DNA of 64,000 bases from Thiohalophilus sp046483665 (GCF_046483665.1 NZ_JAWOCR010000039.1:32377-96376); one strand, 5' to 3'; numbered from the stretch's first letter, positions 43,872 to 53,068 are shown. Program-made: numbers and translations. The notes: generated by a model not told the origin, from the sequence alone.

Positions 43872-44069
43872 TCCGACCAGTCCCGGTACCGCCCTGGATT
43901 TTTTCAGCCATCCGAACAGGGAACACCCCCTTGTTTAGTGGGAAACCCGGAATCCCTTCAGTAATTACCCGATGTTTCTGGCATCGAAGTTATGACCGGC
44001 TCTTCATGTCCAGCTGGAGAAATCCGGCCTAACTTATTGTAGTATATAGTATTGTAGTGCAATTTACAG

Positions 44070-44101
44070 TCCGGGCAGGATTCCTTCCTGTTAAGCCCGG
44101 A
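44070..44101 (-). terminator. Hairpin after ubiA (weak terminator candidate)
   Basis: TCCGGGC pairs with GCCCGGA, and an inner AGGA/TCCT stem extends it. It starts 3 bp past the ubiA stop. No T run follows on the minus strand, so termination may need help. Confidence 0.5.
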
Positions 44102-44103
44102 AT

Positions 44104-44997
44104 TCAGCTCCAGGCATAGGCCACCAGCAACCCGGTAAATACGGCCCCGCCCAGCCAGCTGTTATTCAAAAAGGCGCGGAAACAGGCTGCCGGTTCCCGC
44201 TCCCGGATCAGGTACTGCTGGTACAGGACAAAACCCAGCGCCACGAGCAGGCCTGTATAATAAGGTGTTCCCAATGCCAGCTGGCCGCCCAGCAGCAGCA
44301 GCCCCAGCAAGACCAGCCCCTGCAGCAAACCGACGATCATCCGATCCGCGTCGCCGAACAGGATGGCGGTGGATTTGACCCCGACTTTCAGATCGTCCTC
44401 ACGGTCAGCCATGGCATACATGGTGTCGTAGGCCACCGACCAGACCACGTTGATCACAAACAGTAGCCAGGCCACTTTCGGCACCTCGCCGGTCTGGGCG
44501 GCGAAGGCCATGGGAATCGCCCAGCCGAAGGCCATACCCAGCACCACCTGCGGCAGATGGGTATACCGCTTCATGAACGGATACAGAGCCGCCAGCGCCA
44601 CCCCGACGAAGGCCAGATAAATCGTTAGCCGATTCATGGTCAGCACCAGCAAAAAAGCCGCCAGGCAGAGCACCACGAACAGTCCCAGGGCCTCGCGCGG
44701 CTGCACCTTGCCACTGGCGAGGGGCCGTTCGCGGGTGCGCGCCACATGCGGGTCGAACTCGCGATCGGCATAATCGTTAATCACGCAACCGGCCGAGCGC
44801 ATCAGGATCACGCCCAGCACAAACACCACGAACACTTCCAGCCGCGGGAATCCCTCGGCCGCTATCCAGAGCGCCCACAGGGTGGGCCATAACAGCAGGA
44901 AAATACCAATCGGTCGGTGCAGGCGGGTCAGTAGAAAATACTGATACAGGCGGTCGAGAATCTGTTCGCGGTTTATCACCGGTCGCTGCGAATTCAT
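44104..44997 (-). CDS. ubiA: 4-Hydroxybenzoate octaprenyltransferase UbiA
   Basis: Joins the polyprenyl tail to 4-hydroxybenzoate in ubiquinone synthesis. The 297-aa membrane enzyme has both aspartate-rich prenyl-diphosphate motifs, NDYADREFD (near 74-82) and YAMADREDD (near 195-203), and about eight helices. ubiC, which makes its substrate, lies 91 bp upstream. Confidence 0.96.
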   Translation of the reverse strand: MNSQRPVINREQILDRLYQYFLLTRLHRPIGIFLLLWPTLWALWIAAEGFPRLEVFVVFVLGVILMRSAGCVINDYADREFDPHVARTRERPLASGKVQPREALGLFVVLCLAAFLLVLTMNRLTIYLAFVGVALAALYPFMKRYTHLPQVVLGMAFGWAIPMAFAAQTGEVPKVAWLLFVINVVWSVAYDTMYAMADREDDLKVGVKSTAILFGDADRMIVGLLQGLVLLGLLLLGGQLALGTPYYTGLLVALGFVLYQQYLIREREPAACFRAFLNNSWLGGAVFTGLLVAYAWS

Positions 44998-45088
44998 TCA
45001 ACCTCTGTCGTGTGCCGGGCCAAGGTGGATGCCGAATTGTAACAATAATCCAGAGGTATACGGAATCAGAATCTGTCAAAGACGAAGT

Positions 45089-45649
45089 TCACAGTTTTTC
45101 AATTGCGGGCAGAAAAATTTCGTTCACCAGCAGTGGCCTGGCCGCCAGGTAAAACAGCGAACGGCGCCCCCAGATTTCTGACGGCGGGGCATCGAGCCGT
45201 TGCACGGCCGTCTCAAACAACCGTTCACCGGGCTGCAGGCGGGTGAACTCCATCGGTTCGCGATGCATGCGCGGGTCGGCAAACAATACCGCGCCCAGCG
45301 GGCGGGTACCCAGCACAGCCAGATGCCTTTGGGCACCGGCCAGCGTGGCCCGGGGTATAATGGTACGGGCAAACACGCAGGGTTGGTCGCCACAATACAG
45401 ATAGACCTGGCGCACCAGCGCGACCTGCCATGCCGGCATGGCCAGACGGCGACGTTCATTGAGCCGGGGACGCTGCCAGCACTGCTCCACCACCTCGACC
45501 CGGAAAGTACTACCACAGGCCTGTTGCAAACGCCGGGTCAGCGAGCCCTTGTCGAATAACCAGGCCTGTATCGGGGGCAGAGTACCGGGTAACAGCTGTT
45601 CGCGCCGACGCCAGACCGGTTCACAAAACGTGTGCAGGCAACGTCTCAT
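45089..45649 (-). CDS. ubiC: Chorismate-pyruvate lyase UbiC
   Basis: Splits chorismate into 4-hydroxybenzoate and pyruvate. The 186-aa protein shows W-LFDKGSLTRRLQQ near the N-terminus, the family Arg in VRQVYL, and PRATLAGAQRHLAVLGTRPLGAVLF in the core; a Glu (LVNEIFLP) closes the active site near the end. It is 15 bp after recG and precedes ubiA. Confidence 0.93.
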   Translation of the reverse strand: MRRCLHTFCEPVWRRREQLLPGTLPPIQAWLFDKGSLTRRLQQACGSTFRVEVVEQCWQRPRLNERRRLAMPAWQVALVRQVYLYCGDQPCVFARTIIPRATLAGAQRHLAVLGTRPLGAVLFADPRMHREPMEFTRLQPGERLFETAVQRLDAPPSEIWGRRSLFYLAARPLLVNEIFLPAIEKL

Positions 45650-45664
45650 CGACCCATCCCCACC

Positions 45665-47761
45665 TCAGACACTGCCATAACGCACGGCCTGGCCCACCCA
45701 GCGTTGAATCAGCGGCGTGACGGCTTCGGGACGATCCCTGAGCAGCTGATCGCTCAGCTGGATCACGGTGGGCATCAGCGCTTCATCACGTTGCAGGTCG
45801 GCGATTTTCAATTGCAGCATCCCGGTCTGGCGCGTACCCAGCACTTCGCCGGGACCGCGCAGTTCCATGTCCTTGCGCGCGATTTCAAACCCGTCGTTAC
45901 TGCGGCGCATCACCGCCAGTCGTTCACGCGCATTGGTTGAAAGCGAGCCATGATACATGAGAACACAGGCACTCGCCCGGCTACCTCGCCCGACCCGCCC
46001 GCGCAACTGATGTAACTGGGCCAGGCCGAGCCGTTCTGCGTTTTCGATGATCATCAGCCCGGCGTTGGGCACATCCACCCCGACTTCGATCACGGTAGTC
46101 GCCACCAGTAAATCCAGCTCGCCGGCCTTGAAACGGGTCATGACCGCTTCCTTGTCGGCCGGCTTGAGCCGCCCGTGTACCAGACCGATACGCACATCGG
46201 GCAAGGCCTCCGCCAGCACCTGCGCCGTCTCCTCCGCCGCCTGGCATTGCAATGCTTCTGACTCCTCGATCAACGTGCAGACCCAGTAGACCTGGCTGCC
46301 CGCACGGCAGGCCTGGTGAACCCGTGCCACCACTTCGTCACGTCGGGTATCGGGAATCACGACGGTCTCCACCGGTGTGCGCCCCGGCGGCAACTCGTCG
46401 ATCACCGAACAATCGAGATCGGCGTATACTGCCATGCTCAGAGTACGGGGAATCGGTGTCGCGGTCATGATCAGCTGATGCGGCAGAACATCGTTCCGGC
46501 GCCCTTTCTCACGCAACGCCAGGCGCTGATGCACGCCGAAGCGGTGCTGCTCGTCGATGATCACCAGCGCCAGATCATCGAACATCACCTCCTCCTGGAA
46601 CAGGGCATGAGTTCCCACGGCGATAGCCGCCTGGCCCGAGCTCAGCTTCTCCAGCGCCGCGCGTCGCTCACCCTGCTTCGCCTTGCCCGACAACCAGGTC
46701 ACGTTAATCCCCAGCGGCGCCAGCCACTGATCGAAGTTGCGATAATGTTGTTCGGCCAGGATCTCGGTGGGTGCCATAATCGCCGCCTGGGCGCCGGTCT
46801 GTACCGCCGCCAGCGCCGCCAGCGCCGCGACCACCGTCTTGCCCGAACCGACATCGCCCTGTACCAGGCGCTGCATCGGTACCCCCTGCTGCAAATCCCG
46901 ATCTATCTCGTTCACCACCCGTTGCTGCGCGCCGGTCAGCTCAAACGGCAACGCCGCCAGGAATCGTTCTCCCGGCTCATTATGTACGCACAGGATTCGC
47001 GCCTGATGGGTCTGGCTGCGCTGGCGCAACTGACGCAAACTCAGCACATGTGCCAGCAAATCCTCGATGATCAACCGTTGCATGGCCGGGTGTTGCGCTT
47101 CCAGCAGCTCATCCAGGTCCGCTTCCACCGGCGGCTGATGGACATACAAAAGCGCCTGTTTGAGCCCCGGCAGGCTTTCACCATTTAGCAGTTCGGCCGG
47201 TAACAGTTCGGGCAATTGCAAGCGGTCCGAACGCAACAACGCCAGCGCCTGATGCATGGCATTGCGCAGGGTCAGCTGATGCAGTCCCTCGGTGGCCGGA
47301 TAGATCGGTGTCAGACTCGGCTCAACCTCGGGGGCCGACGCCGGTTCGATCATACTGAATTCGGGATGCACCATCTCCAGTCCGGCACTGCCCCGGCGAA
47401 CCTCGCCGTAGGCCCGTAACCAGTTACCTCGAGACAGGCTTTCCTGTTGACGGGCATTGAAATGGAAAAAGCGCAGGGTGATAAATCCGGTGCGATCGCT
47501 CAGCCGCGTCAACAACATGCGCCGACGGGCAAACTTGATCTCGCTGAGCTGCACTTCCCCCTGAATCACCGCATGCACGCCGGCACGTAATGCCCCCAGC
47601 GGGGTAATCCGGGTCCGGTCCTCGTAACGCAACGGCAGGTGAAACAATAACTGCTCCACCGACTCAATGCCCAGGCGAGCAAAGCGCTCGGCCATCTTGT
47701 CGCCGATCCCTTTGAGACGGGTCAGGGGGGTTGCTGAAACAGCGTGAGTGCTACTGGCCAT
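45665..47761 (-). CDS. recG: ATP-dependent DNA helicase RecG
   Basis: Branch-migrating helicase acting on stalled forks and R-loops. The 698-aa protein has the N-terminal OB-fold wedge domain (about 60-150), Walker A GDVGSGKT near 303, DEQH box (IIDEQHRFG) near 398, and the helicase C domain with VIEVGVDVPNA and QLRGRVGRG. Family length is normal. It is divergent from the PAS-GGDEF gene across 157 bp. Confidence 0.97.
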   Translation of the reverse strand: MASSTHAVSATPLTRLKGIGDKMAERFARLGIESVEQLLFHLPLRYEDRTRITPLGALRAGVHAVIQGEVQLSEIKFARRRMLLTRLSDRTGFITLRFFHFNARQQESLSRGNWLRAYGEVRRGSAGLEMVHPEFSMIEPASAPEVEPSLTPIYPATEGLHQLTLRNAMHQALALLRSDRLQLPELLPAELLNGESLPGLKQALLYVHQPPVEADLDELLEAQHPAMQRLIIEDLLAHVLSLRQLRQRSQTHQARILCVHNEPGERFLAALPFELTGAQQRVVNEIDRDLQQGVPMQRLVQGDVGSGKTVVAALAALAAVQTGAQAAIMAPTEILAEQHYRNFDQWLAPLGINVTWLSGKAKQGERRAALEKLSSGQAAIAVGTHALFQEEVMFDDLALVIIDEQHRFGVHQRLALREKGRRNDVLPHQLIMTATPIPRTLSMAVYADLDCSVIDELPPGRTPVETVVIPDTRRDEVVARVHQACRAGSQVYWVCTLIEESEALQCQAAEETAQVLAEALPDVRIGLVHGRLKPADKEAVMTRFKAGELDLLVATTVIEVGVDVPNAGLMIIENAERLGLAQLHQLRGRVGRGSRASACVLMYHGSLSTNARERLAVMRRSNDGFEIARKDMELRGPGEVLGTRQTGMLQLKIADLQRDEALMPTVIQLSDQLLRDRPEAVTPLIQRWVGQAVRYGSV

Positions 47762-47918
47762 GAAGTCTGCCCGAACCTTCCCTGTCTGGTCTGAAATTGC
47801 TATATATCCGAGTCATTCTATCTGAAATGTCACTTGTTCGTGCCATCAGCCCGGCATCTCTAAATATCCGCCGGCCATTGCCGATAACTCTGGGAACCTG
47901 AGTAGTATACCCGGAACC

Positions 47919-49577
47919 ATGAAAAGTCAGCGCCCTCTCTCGCCCCAATCCCTGCTTTTGGCCAGCTTTGCCCTGGTCATTCTTCTCACCTTCAGCCTGA
48001 CCGGGATTAGCCTCTATTACCTGATCAATTACGGTACCAACATGACCCGGGCCGTCCACGCCCAGAATCTCAAGCTGAATTATGCCTATACCATGCGCAC
48101 TGCCGCCAGGGAACGAGCGCTGGCGCTGTTTGCCAAGGTGTCTTCCGAGGATCCGTTCCAACGCGATCAATTTCTGCAAAGAGTACTCAAGCAGGGTTCA
48201 ATCTTTATCAAGGCACGCAAAAACCTGGAACAACTTGAGCTATCCGGGCACGAAGCACAGCGATTGGAACGAGTCATTGCTGCTGCAGACAATACGGCCC
48301 AATACACTTATCAAATCATCGAATTACTGCGGCAGGAGAAACTCAAGCCGGCCCGGCAGATAATGATGCAAAACATGCTCCCCAATATCGAGATACTTCT
48401 CGAACGCCTGGACAGGATGATTGCCCGGGAACAGTCAAAATATCAGTCTACTTTATCGGATGCTGCCAGCGCGTTTGAATCCAGTTTAAATATCCTGATT
48501 CCGCTGGGTATGATTATAATACTGCTGATCACTCTGATCGCGGCGTATGTTTTCGTAAAAACCAGTCACTTCGTTCGCGAGTTGTCGAACTTCACGGGCA
48601 AACTGAAACTGCAGGAAAAGCGTGAGCGGCTTATTCTGCAAGGGGTGTTCGATGCTGTCATCACCACGGATGAGCGCGGCATTATCCAGGACTTCAACAC
48701 CCGGGCACAGCAAATGTTCGGTTACTCACAGCAGGAAGCACTCGGTGAAAACATCAGCATCATCATGCCAGAGGAACATAGTAAATCGCATGACAAGTAC
48801 ATGAAGAACTATACTTCAACCGGTAAAACCACGGTAATGGGCAAGGGCCGCGAACTGCTGGGCAAACGCAAGAATGGTTCTGTCTTCCCGATTGAAGTCG
48901 CCCTGACCGAGTGTCGACTCGATGACTCAAAAATCTTTATCGGAACTATACGCGACATTACCCGACAAAAAGAATATGAAGCGGACCTACGCGCAACACA
49001 GGCAGAACTCGAGAAACGCGTCGAACAACGTACCTGGGAACTGCAGAGAGCCAACGAGAAACTGGAACAACTGGCCAATTTCGACACCTTGACAGGCCTG
49101 CCCAACCGCTTCCGGTTTACCACCCGTTTCAAACAGGAATTGTCCAGCGCGCGTCGCCATCAGCATGAACTGGCACTTTTATATGCAGATATTGATGGCT
49201 TTAAAGAGATCAACGACACTTTCGGTCACGAGTCCGGCGACATACTTCTGCAAGAGATGGCGGCACGTCTGAGAAGTGTGGTCCGTGAAGAAGATACGAT
49301 TGCCCGGATCGGAGGTGATGAGTTCACGCTGATCGCCGTGAATATCGACACTCCCAACGATGCCATCGTTATCGCAGAAAAAATCATCGCCATAATCAAC
49401 CAACCGCTGAAGCTAAAGGACAATGCGATCGATATTGGCGTTAGCATCGGTATCAGCTGTTTCCCCAAAGACGGTACTGATATGGACTCACTGACGCGTC
49501 ATGCCGATCTCGCCATGTACCAGGCCAAGCAAACCGGCAAGAACCGCTATTATGTTTACCACCCGAATCTGAAATAA
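47919..49577 (+). CDS. Membrane PAS-GGDEF diguanylate cyclase
   Basis: A 552-aa sensor. Two helices (about 13-35 and 191-213) enclose a helical periplasmic sensor, then a PAS domain (about 235-350), a short coiled coil (350-385) and GGDEF (about 386-550). The active site is GGDEF at 465-469 and an RxxD inhibitory site (R456-EE-D459) stands five residues before it, so product feedback is expected. Unlike the cyclase at 7598, this one has both canonical motif and I-site. No EAL domain. The signal is unknown. Confidence 0.93.
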   Translation: MKSQRPLSPQSLLLASFALVILLTFSLTGISLYYLINYGTNMTRAVHAQNLKLNYAYTMRTAARERALALFAKVSSEDPFQRDQFLQRVLKQGSIFIKARKNLEQLELSGHEAQRLERVIAAADNTAQYTYQIIELLRQEKLKPARQIMMQNMLPNIEILLERLDRMIAREQSKYQSTLSDAASAFESSLNILIPLGMIIILLITLIAAYVFVKTSHFVRELSNFTGKLKLQEKRERLILQGVFDAVITTDERGIIQDFNTRAQQMFGYSQQEALGENISIIMPEEHSKSHDKYMKNYTSTGKTTVMGKGRELLGKRKNGSVFPIEVALTECRLDDSKIFIGTIRDITRQKEYEADLRATQAELEKRVEQRTWELQRANEKLEQLANFDTLTGLPNRFRFTTRFKQELSSARRHQHELALLYADIDGFKEINDTFGHESGDILLQEMAARLRSVVREEDTIARIGGDEFTLIAVNIDTPNDAIVIAEKIIAIINQPLKLKDNAIDIGVSIGISCFPKDGTDMDSLTRHADLAMYQAKQTGKNRYYVYHPNLK

Positions 49578-49586
49578 CGGGGTTAG

Positions 49587-49970
49587 TTACTCGACTACCA
49601 TAATAGCATCCATCTCCACCTCGGCTCCTTTGGGCAGAGAAGCCACACCAATCGCGGCGCGGGCAGGCCAGGGCTCGTCGAAGTATTCGCTCATAATCTC
49701 GTTGACCGTCGGGAAGTGACTCAGGTCGGTCAAAAAGATATTCAGTTTGGCAATATCGTTCAGACTGCCACCAGCGGCCTGGCATACCGCGCTCAGGTTG
49801 TCGAACACCCGGCGGATCTGACCGTTGATATCACCGGTCACCAGTTCCATGCTCTCGGGAATCAGCGGTATCTGGCCGGACAGATAGACGGTGTTATCGA
49901 CCTTCACCGCCTGGGAATAGGGGCCAATGGCGGCCGGGGCGTTATCGGTATGGATGATTTGGCGAGTCAT
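49587..49970 (-). CDS. ridA: RidA family enamine/imine deaminase
   Basis: Hydrolyses reactive enamine and imine intermediates from PLP enzymes. The 127-aa protein has the family motifs AIGPYSQAV (14-22), VYLSGQIPL, and the C-terminal PARAAIGVASLPKGAEVEMDAI with the substrate-carboxylate Arg. It is convergent with the PAS-GGDEF gene and 257 bp after spoT, a common order (spoT-ridA) in Gammaproteobacteria. Confidence 0.95.
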   Translation of the reverse strand: MTRQIIHTDNAPAAIGPYSQAVKVDNTVYLSGQIPLIPESMELVTGDINGQIRRVFDNLSAVCQAAGGSLNDIAKLNIFLTDLSHFPTVNEIMSEYFDEPWPARAAIGVASLPKGAEVEMDAIMVVE

Positions 49971-50017
49971 ACTTAACTCCTGTGATTAAACCTATACTTA
50001 TTACACAAAAAAATTGT

Positions 50018-50142
50018 CTCTCGCAAAGACGCAAAGCCCGCCACGTCATATGAATCTGGCTACCTGAAATTAACGTCAACCGACTTGTTAGAGAATCATG
50101 CTTATCTTTGAACTCTTTGCGCCTCTGCGTCTTGGCGAGAGC
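50018..50142. repeat. MITE-like inverted repeat pair between spoT and ridA
   Basis: Left arm CTCTCGCAAAGACGCAAAG (50018-50036) and right arm at 50115-50142 (CTTTGCGCC, CTCTGCGTC, TTGGCGAGAGC) are imperfect inverse complements about 125 bp end to end. The enclosed 78 bp have no gene. Confidence 0.7.
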
Positions 50143-50227
50143 TTATTATTCTATCGCTGCACAACCTGAAAAGTTGACAGTCATCAGTATGCAGTTTGCA
50201 GAAAATTGAATACTGCCAACTCCGCAT

Positions 50228-52375
50228 TCACCGTTTCAAACGATGAATACGGGAAACCATATCCAGCGACCGAAGACGCCGCATAACACGCGCCAGGTGC
50301 TGGCGGTGTTTCACCGAGACGGTAAAACTCAGGGTCGAATGCAGGCCATCGCGCTCTTCAATGCTGACGTTTTCGATGTTGGCTTCCATTTCCGAGAGCG
50401 TCGCGGCGATGGTTGCCAGGACACCACGTTGATTATGGACCAGCATCCGAATATCGATGGGGAACTCACCTTCAATATCCTGTTCCCATTTGACGTCGAT
50501 CCATTTCTCGGGCCGGTTGCGATACTCGGCGACATTTTTGCAATCCTCGGTATGAATGACAATACCGCGACCCGAGGTAACAAAGCCCAGAATCGGGTCA
50601 CCCGGGATAGGCCGGCAACATTTGGCGTAGGTCACTACCGTGCCCTCAGTACCCTTGATCGCCAATGGCCGGGCCGCGGTTTTGTCGCTCTCTCCGGCGG
50701 CCTCGCTTTCGCCGGACATCAGGGCGCGGGCAATAACCATGGCCATCTGATTACCGAAACCTATCTCACTGAACATCTGCTCCATGTTCTCGAAATTAAA
50801 CTCATTGAGTACTTGTTGAACCTGCTCTTCGGCCATATTGTCGAGTCCCGAACCGTGCGCAGCGAGGCTTTTGTTGAGCAATCGCATACCGAGAATGGTT
50901 GCCTCTTCCTTATGCAGGTTTTTCAAAAACGCGCGAATGTTGGAACGGGCCTTGGCAGTAGTGACAAAGTCCAGCCACGCCGGGTTGGGCTGAGCACCTT
51001 TCGAGGTGACGATCTCGACGGTCTGTCCATTGAGCAACACAGTGCGCAGTGGCATCAGACGTCGATCGATCTTGGCCGCCACGCACTGATTGCCCACATC
51101 GGTGTGCACGGCATAAGCAAAGTCTACGGCGGTTGCCCCGCGCGGCAGGACCTTGATCTCGCCATGCGGGGTCAGCACATAAACCTCGTCGGGAAACAGA
51201 TCGATCTTGACGTGTTCGAGGAACTCGATGGAGTTACCGGCGTTCTGCTGCATCTCCAGCAGCTCGTGCAGCCATTGACGGGCCCGCATCTGGGCATTGT
51301 TGCTGATGTTTTCGTTGGTCTTGTACAGCCAGTGAGCGGCAATCCCGGCTTCGGAAACCTTGTGCATATCCCCGGTACGAATCTGTACTTCAATGGCCAC
51401 TCCGTAAGGGCTCATCAAGACGGTGTGCAGGGACTGATAACCATTGGCCTTGGGAATGGCGATGTAATCCTTGAAACGACCGGGGACCGGTGTATAGAGA
51501 TTATGTATCACGCCCAGTACCCGGTAACAGGCATCAACGCTGTCGACAATAATGCGAAACGCATAGACATCCATCACTTCGCTGAAAGCCAGATGCTTTT
51601 CGCGCATCTTTTTATAAATACTGTACAGATGTTTTTCGCGACCGATCACCTGGCCGTTCAACGCTTCCTGCTCCAGTCGGGTTTTGATGGTTTCTTCTAT
51701 CTTGGTGACGATCTCTTTGCGATTGCCTCTCGCCTTGCGCAGGCCTTCGTCAAGAATCCGGCTGCGCCAGGGATACATGGCGGAAAAACCGAGATCTTCC
51801 AGTTCCAGGCGCACGTTGTTCATGCCCAGGCGGTTGGCAATGGGTGCGTAAATGTCCAGTGTTTCGCGGGCAATGCGCCGGCGCTTGTCCGGGCGCATCA
51901 CGCCCAGGGTGCGCATGTTGTGCAGCCGGTCGGCCAGCTTGATCAGAATGACCCGGATATCACGAGTCATAGCCAGCATCATCTTGCGGAAGTTTTCCGC
52001 CTGCGCCTCGGCCTTGTTCTCGAAGTGGATGTGGGTCAGCTTGGAGACCCCGTCAACCAGTTCGGCCACGTCTTTACCGAAACGTTTTTCGACGCGTTCT
52101 TTGGGAATCTCGGTGTCTTCGATCACATCATGCAATATGGCCGCCATGATGCTGAGGTGATCTACATGCAGCTCCGCGAGGATGCGGGCCACGGCGATCG
52201 GGTGGGTGATATAGGGTTCGCCGCTCAGGCGGTGCTGGCCGTCATGCGCCTCTGCCCCGAACAGGTAGGCCTGGTAGACTTCGGCGACCTGTTCGGGCTC
52301 AAGATATTCATCGAGCGTCTCACACAGGTGTCTGATGCGAAACGTCTCGTGCCGGGCATCTGGAAGCTCTGAAAT
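50228..52375 (-). CDS. spoT: Bifunctional (p)ppGpp synthetase/hydrolase SpoT
   Basis: Controls the stringent response by making and degrading (p)ppGpp. Domains in order are HD hydrolase (about 45-200, with THP, HDVIEDT), synthetase (about 240-380), TGS (about 395-455) and C-terminal ACT. The first ATG/GTG/TTG in frame is GTG 52192, but that would delete the conserved YITHP metal-ligand His and the preceding helix. The frame stays open upstream (ETLDEYLEPEQVAEVYQAYL), so I set the start at ATT 52375, 11 nt past the rpoZ stop, giving 715 aa (E. coli 702). The true start is uncertain; E. coli spoT itself is said to use TTG. Confidence 0.93.
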   Translation of the reverse strand: MSELPDARHETFRIRHLCETLDEYLEPEQVAEVYQAYLFGAEAHDGQHRLSGEPYITHPIAVARILAELHVDHLSIMAAILHDVIEDTEIPKERVEKRFGKDVAELVDGVSKLTHIHFENKAEAQAENFRKMMLAMTRDIRVILIKLADRLHNMRTLGVMRPDKRRRIARETLDIYAPIANRLGMNNVRLELEDLGFSAMYPWRSRILDEGLRKARGNRKEIVTKIEETIKTRLEQEALNGQVIGREKHLYSIYKKMREKHLAFSEVMDVYAFRIIVDSVDACYRVLGVIHNLYTPVPGRFKDYIAIPKANGYQSLHTVLMSPYGVAIEVQIRTGDMHKVSEAGIAAHWLYKTNENISNNAQMRARQWLHELLEMQQNAGNSIEFLEHVKIDLFPDEVYVLTPHGEIKVLPRGATAVDFAYAVHTDVGNQCVAAKIDRRLMPLRTVLLNGQTVEIVTSKGAQPNPAWLDFVTTAKARSNIRAFLKNLHKEEATILGMRLLNKSLAAHGSGLDNMAEEQVQQVLNEFNFENMEQMFSEIGFGNQMAMVIARALMSGESEAAGESDKTAARPLAIKGTEGTVVTYAKCCRPIPGDPILGFVTSGRGIVIHTEDCKNVAEYRNRPEKWIDVKWEQDIEGEFPIDIRMLVHNQRGVLATIAATLSEMEANIENVSIEERDGLHSTLSFTVSVKHRQHLARVMRRLRSLDMVSRIHRLKR

Positions 52376-52386
52376 CGGGCGAGCGA

Positions 52387-52833
52387 TTACTCGCTGTCCT
52401 TTTCTGAATCAGGAGCGGCTTCGCCGGAGGCCTGACCGGCGGTATTATCCTCGCTGTCACTTCCCAGCTCGGCACCCAGTGCCGCCTTGATCGCGGCGGC
52501 CACGTCCACTTCTTCCTCATCACTGGCTTCGGGTTGATCAGGCGGGGTGCTGCCGGCTTCCAGATCAGCGGCCGCTTCCAGTTCGGCGGCGGCCTGCTCA
52601 TCGCTGAGCTCGGCGAAGTGGTCCACCACTTCCGGCACCTCGTTCAAAATGGAGGCATCGACCAGACCTTCGGAAATCTCGCGCAGGGCGACCACCGTCG
52701 GCTTGTCGTTTCCCGGCTCCACCATCGTCTCACGGCCATTGGCAATCTGGCGCGCCCGGCGGGCGGAGACCAGTACCAGCTCGAAGCGGTTTTCGAGGTT
52801 TTCCAGACAATCTTCTACAGTAACTCGTGCCAT
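52387..52833 (-). CDS. rpoZ: RNA polymerase omega subunit with acidic C-terminal extension
   Basis: Omega helps assemble beta' and mediates ppGpp effects. Residues 1-75 follow the family (MARVTVEDCLENLENRFELVLVSARRARQI). Beyond that the protein continues for about 70 residues rich in Glu, Asp, Ala and Ser, with no homology I recognise; E. coli omega is 91 aa and this one is 148. It lies between gmk and spoT in the standard gmk-rpoZ-spoT order. Confidence 0.95.
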   Translation of the reverse strand: MARVTVEDCLENLENRFELVLVSARRARQIANGRETMVEPGNDKPTVVALREISEGLVDASILNEVPEVVDHFAELSDEQAAAELEAAADLEAGSTPPDQPEASDEEEVDVAAAIKAALGAELGSDSEDNTAGQASGEAAPDSEKDSE

Positions 52834-52940
52834 TATTTACTCCGGAGATTTCGGGTCGCGCCCCTGCTGGCGCGACCGACAATTCGGTCAGGGACCGATT
52901 ATTATAGACATCCGGGGACGGTGGTGCCAGACATAAAATC

Positions 52941-53001
52941 AGGGGCTAGGGGCTAGGGGCTAGGGGCTAGGGGCCAGGGGTCAGGGGCCAGGAGCCACGA
53001 G
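52941..53001. repeat. Heptanucleotide tandem array (AGGGGCT)n in the gmk-rpoZ gap
   Basis: Four perfect AGGGGCT units (52941-52968) run into degenerate ones (AGGGGCC, AGGGGTC, AGGGGCC, AGGAGCC). In the other register each unit starts CTAG or CCAG, i.e. the CYRGNNN pattern. The array lies upstream of the rpoZ start, in the transcript between gmk and rpoZ. Confidence 0.9.
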
Positions 53002-53036
53002 GATGGGGTGATAGAAAATCAGCCCCCGGCAAAAAC

Positions 53037-53068
53037 CTAGAACCTAGCCCCCAGGACCTAGTTACCAG
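53037..53068. repeat. CYRGNNN heptads overlapping the 3' end of gmk
   Basis: CTAGAAC, CTAGCCC, CCAGGAC, CTAGTTA and CCAG follow in period 7. The TAG stop codon of gmk (minus strand, plus bases 53058-53060) lies inside the fourth unit. Confidence 0.75.

Noticed and set aside
50243..52372. A 709-codon open frame on the plus strand opposite spoT
   Set aside because: It is antisense to an unmistakable SpoT coding region, has no recognisable domain, and arises from strong G/C third-position bias. No ribosome site or promoter supports it.
52941..53001. CRISPR-like repeat array
   Set aside because: The units are 7 bases long with no spacers and there are no cas genes; it is a simple heptad tandem repeat.
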